DNA of 64,000 nucleotides, from positions 3,720,001 to 3,784,000 of the forward strand of contig NZ_PZPL01000001.1 in NCBI RefSeq assembly GCF_003044275.1. Reading direction: 5' to 3'. The stretch is from Rathayibacter caricis DSM 15933. Its GTDB lineage: Bacteria; Actinomycetota; Actinomycetes; Actinomycetales; Microbacteriaceae. Below, in pieces: positions 61,876 to 64,000 of this stretch. Both the position numbers and the translations under genes were made by a program. Every line of letters begins with the position of its first letter. Position 1 is the first letter of the stretch. The notes beneath the pieces were generated by a model that was not told where the DNA came from, made no database searches, and worked only from the letters and a program-made list of their open reading frames with translations.

Positions 61876-64000
61876 TCATGCGCCGCTCACGCGGGGACCG
61901 CGCGGCACGTGCGGCTGCTCCTCGATGAACTGGGCGCCGAGGATCTCGCGGACCACGGCCTCGCCGTAGCGCTGACGGCCGTCGGCCGTGGCCGAGCGGG
62001 TGGTCCGCGTCACCGGGCGCGCGGGCGGCTCCCGACGCTCGGGGGCCGCGGCGGGTGCACGGACGAGCTCGGGAGCGACCGCCGGAGCGGGTTCGCCGGG
62101 AGGGGCGACGACGGCCCAGGAGTCGGGCATCGGAGGCTCGACCGGCGGCATGTCCTCCTCCGGCGGCTCCTCGTCGAAGGGGGGAGCGTCCTCGGCGGGG
62201 GCGCTGCGGACGACCGGGGGCTCGGCGGCGCGCTGCGGCGCGGGGGCACTCGGCGGCGCCGCGGGGGTGGGCACCGACTCGCCCTCGACGACGGGAGCGA
62301 CCGGGTCGGTGGGGATCGCCACGGTGGCCCAGCCGTCGATTCCCGTCGCCGCGGACGGCGCCGCGACGGCGCGGGCGGCGGCCGGAGGTGCGGGCGGCGC
62401 CTCCGCGGCCGCGCGGACCGTCTCGGGAGCGGCGGCCGACGGCTCGACGCGGGCGATGTACTTCACGCGGAGGCCGAGCACCTGCTGGATGGCCTGGCGG
62501 AGGTGCTCGCTGACTCCGGGCTGCCCCGCCGTTCCGGCCATCTTGAACGAGTCGACGTCGTTCTGGCTCGGGAAGGAGAGGGTGAGGACGTCGTCCTTCA
62601 GGGCGCGCACCTGCGCGGTGTAGGCGACGAGCCACGCCGTCATCTTCGCCTTCTGCACGACCTCGAGGATCTCGGGCCAGCTGTCCTTCATCCGCTGCAG
62701 GGTGATCGGGCCCTCCTCGGCGGCGGAGGGCGCGGATGCGGAGGGTGCGGGGGCGGAGGGTGCCGGGGCGGACGGCGCCGGGACCGGGCTCGCGGGGACG
62801 GCGTCGGGACCGGACGCCGCCGGAGCGGCGACGGGGACGGTCTCGACCGGCACCTCCTCGACCGGCACGGCGGTGGCGATCACGGCGGCGGGGCGCTCGA
62901 TGCGGTGCGCGGGCGCGATCGGGGCCGGGCCGCCGGAGCGCGATCGCGCGGCTCGTCGGCCGCGCGGGGCCTCGGCACGGGGGCCTCGGCACGGGGGCCT
63001 CGGCACGGGGGCCTCGCGCGGGGCGCCGGCGGCCGAGGGCGCGCCGCTCAGGACCAGGGCGCGCGCGATCATCAGCTCGAGGTGCAGGCGCGGGGACGTG
63101 GCACCGGTCATCTCGGTGAGGGCGTCGTTGACGAGGTCGGCGATGCGGGAGAGCTCGGCGAGGCCGAGCGCGCGGGCCTGGCCCGCCATGCGGTCGAGCT
63201 CGTCCTGCGAGACGCCGCGCAGCACCGCGGCGGCCGCGGCTCCGGTGGCGGCCACGACGATCAGGTCGCGGAGCCGCTCGAGGAGGTCGTCGACGAAGCG
63301 CCGCGGGTCCTGACCGGTCTGGATGACGCGGTCGACCGCTCCGAACGCCTCGGCGGAGTCGTGCTCGGCGAGCGCGTCGATCACCTCGTCGAGGAGGGCA
63401 CCGTGGGTGTAGCCGAGCAGCGCGACGGCGCGCTCGTACCCGACGGTGCTGTCCTCGGACCCGGCCATCAGCTGATCGAGCAGGGACAGCGTGTCTCGGA
63501 CCGAGCCGCCTCCCGCGCGGACCACGAGGGGCAGGACGCCCGCCGCGACTCCGACGCCCTCGCGCTCGCAGAGCTCCTGCGTGTAGTCGAGCATCTGCGC
63601 CGGCGGCACGAGGCGGAAGGGGTAGTGGTGGGTCCGCGAGCGGATGGTGCCGATCACCTTGTCGGGCTCGGTCGTCGCGAAGATGAACTTCACGTGCTCC
63701 GGCGGCTCCTCGACGATCTTGAGCAGCGCGTTGAAGCCCTGCGGCGTGACCATGTGCGCCTCGTCGAGGATGAAGATCTTGAAGCGATCACGGGCGGGGG
63801 CGAACACGGCGCGCTCGCGGATGTCGCGCGCGTCGTCGACTCCGTTGTGGCTCGCGGCGTCGATCTCGACGACGTCGAGCGACCCCTGGCCCTCGCGGCT
63901 GAGCTCGACGCAGCTGTCGCAGACGCCGCACGGGGTGTCCGTCGGGCCCTGGGCGCAGTTCAGGCAGCGGGCGAGGATGCGCGCGGACGTGGTCTTGCCG
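61876..64000 (-). CDS. dnaX: DNA polymerase III subunit gamma/tau (start outside window)
   Basis: About 708 codons are seen; the first about 45-50 are beyond the right edge. The visible part opens inside Walker A ([15 protein letters not shown]), then the zinc module (C ... CGVCDSC), [19 protein letters not shown], the Walker [26 protein letters not shown] and RTHHYPFRL. This is the ATPase motor of the clamp loader. Domain III ends near base 63060, followed by a long Pro/Ala linker and the tau region with [19 protein letters not shown] and [16 protein letters not shown] 14-bp tandem repeat lies at the junction between core and linker. Confidence 0.95.
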   Translation of the reverse strand, partial: GKTTSARILARCLNCAQGPTDTPCGVCDSCVELSREGQGSLDVVEIDAASHNGVDDARDIRERAVFAPARDRFKIFILDEAHMVTPQGFNALLKIVEEPPEHVKFIFATTEPDKVIGTIRSRTHHYPFRLVPPAQMLDYTQELCEREGVGVAAGVLPLVVRAGGGSVRDTLSLLDQLMAGSEDSTVGYERAVALLGYTHGALLDEVIDALAEHDSAEAFGAVDRVIQTGQDPRRFVDDLLERLRDLIVVAATGAAAAAVLRGVSQDELDRMAGQARALGLAELSRIADLVNDALTEMTGATSPRLHLELMIARALVLSGAPSAAGAPREAPVPRPPCRGPRAEAPRGRRAARSRSGGPAPIAPAHRIERPAAVIATAVPVEEVPVETVPVAAPAASGPDAVPASPVPAPSAPAPSAPAPSASAPSAAEEGPITLQRMKDSWPEILEVVQKAKMTAWLVAYTAQVRALKDDVLTLSFPSQNDVDSFKMAGTAGQPGVSEHLRQAIQQVLGLRVKYIARVEPSAAAPETVRAAAEAPPAPPAAARAVAAPSAATGIDGWATVAIPTDPVAPVVEGESVPTPAAPPSAPAPQRAAEPPVVRSAPAEDAPPFDEEPPEEDMPPVEPPMPDSWAVVAPPGEPAPAVAPELVRAPAAAPERREPPARPVTRTTRSATADGRQRYGEAVVREILGAQFIEEQPHVPRGPRVSGA
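62969..63016. repeat. 14-bp tandem repeat inside dnaX
   Basis: GCCTCGGCACGGGG occurs three times without interruption (62969, 62983, 62997), with a partial fourth copy at 63011-63016. Because 14 is not a multiple of three, the units are read in three different frames ([15 protein letters not shown] on the coding strand). The present count keeps the dnaX frame open; gain or loss of one unit would shift it. Confidence 0.9.

Overview
This 64 kb window reads as a chromosomal segment of a high-GC Gram-positive actinobacterium, most likely a member of the Microbacteriaceae. The genus cannot be fixed from sequence alone, but a Rathayibacter- or Clavibacter-like organism would fit. The indications are very GC-rich codon third positions, frequent GTG starts, many ATGA/GTGA stop-start overlaps, candidate leaderless promoters (TANNNT about 7 nt before the start codon), actinobacterial families (DUF3097, DUF3054, DUF3516 helicase, DUF4244, Rv2578c-type radical SAM, Rv3654c-like protein, 13E12/DUF222-HNH) and a 6C RNA. 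No prophage, insertion sequence or CRISPR array was seen. The window is core chromosome with some accessory pockets.

Layout. 1-14 kb: a secreted M28 peptidase cut by the window edge, a HEAT-repeat protein, Ku, a phosphoribosyltransferase, a large secreted ExeM/NucH-type nuclease behind a candidate PHO box, an Fpg/Nei glycosylase, a LysR regulator, a 2TM protein, a Ski2-like DUF3516 helicase, a pentapeptide-repeat protein and a DUF3097/DUF3054 pair. 14-16.3 kb: a palindromic repeat cluster and a DUF222-HNH gene. 16.3-20.1 kb: an FMN riboswitch followed by ribD-ribE-ribBA-ribH, the riboflavin pathway from GTP and ribulose-5-phosphate. 20.2-24 kb: an MHS-type MFS transporter, then a mini-HTH/ABC exporter operon preceded by two identical-architecture operators 42 bp apart. 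24-30 kb: SDR, lipoprotein, gabD-like/TrmH pair, pncA, dacB and tRNA-Thr(CGT).

30-37 kb (minus strand): topA, tmk, holB, a TAP-type lipoprotein hydrolase and a TetR regulator, nearly all overlapping. 37-40.6 kb: a compact tad/Flp pilus locus (cpaF, tadB/C-like, DUF4244 pilin-like, tadE with an apparent frameshift, Rv3654c-like) headed by a 6C RNA. 40.8-47.9 kb: acs, ridA with a 56-residue partner gene, a class A PBP with one PASTA domain, a metallophosphoesterase, tRNA-Pro(CGG) and a VanZ-like protein. 48-54.3 kb: an exopolysaccharide control module (UDP-glucose dehydrogenase, low-molecular-weight protein-tyrosine phosphatase, Wzc-type tyrosine autokinase, an HprK-like/PqqD-like fusion and a WbaP-type sugar transferase). 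54.3-64 kb: thymidine kinase, an orphan NarL-type response regulator, a radical SAM gene under a LexA box, mqo, and the asd/lysC/recR/dnaX block, with dnaX cut by the window edge.

The items most worth a second look are the paired operators of the mini-HTH/ABC operon, the 6C RNA at the head of the tad locus, the HprK-PqqD fusion in the polysaccharide cluster, a 14-bp tandem repeat inside dnaX that would shift frame if one unit were lost, the LexA box on the radical SAM gene, the candidate PHO box on the nuclease gene and the one-base frameshift in tadE. I did not find a clearly novel multi-gene defence or biosynthetic system.
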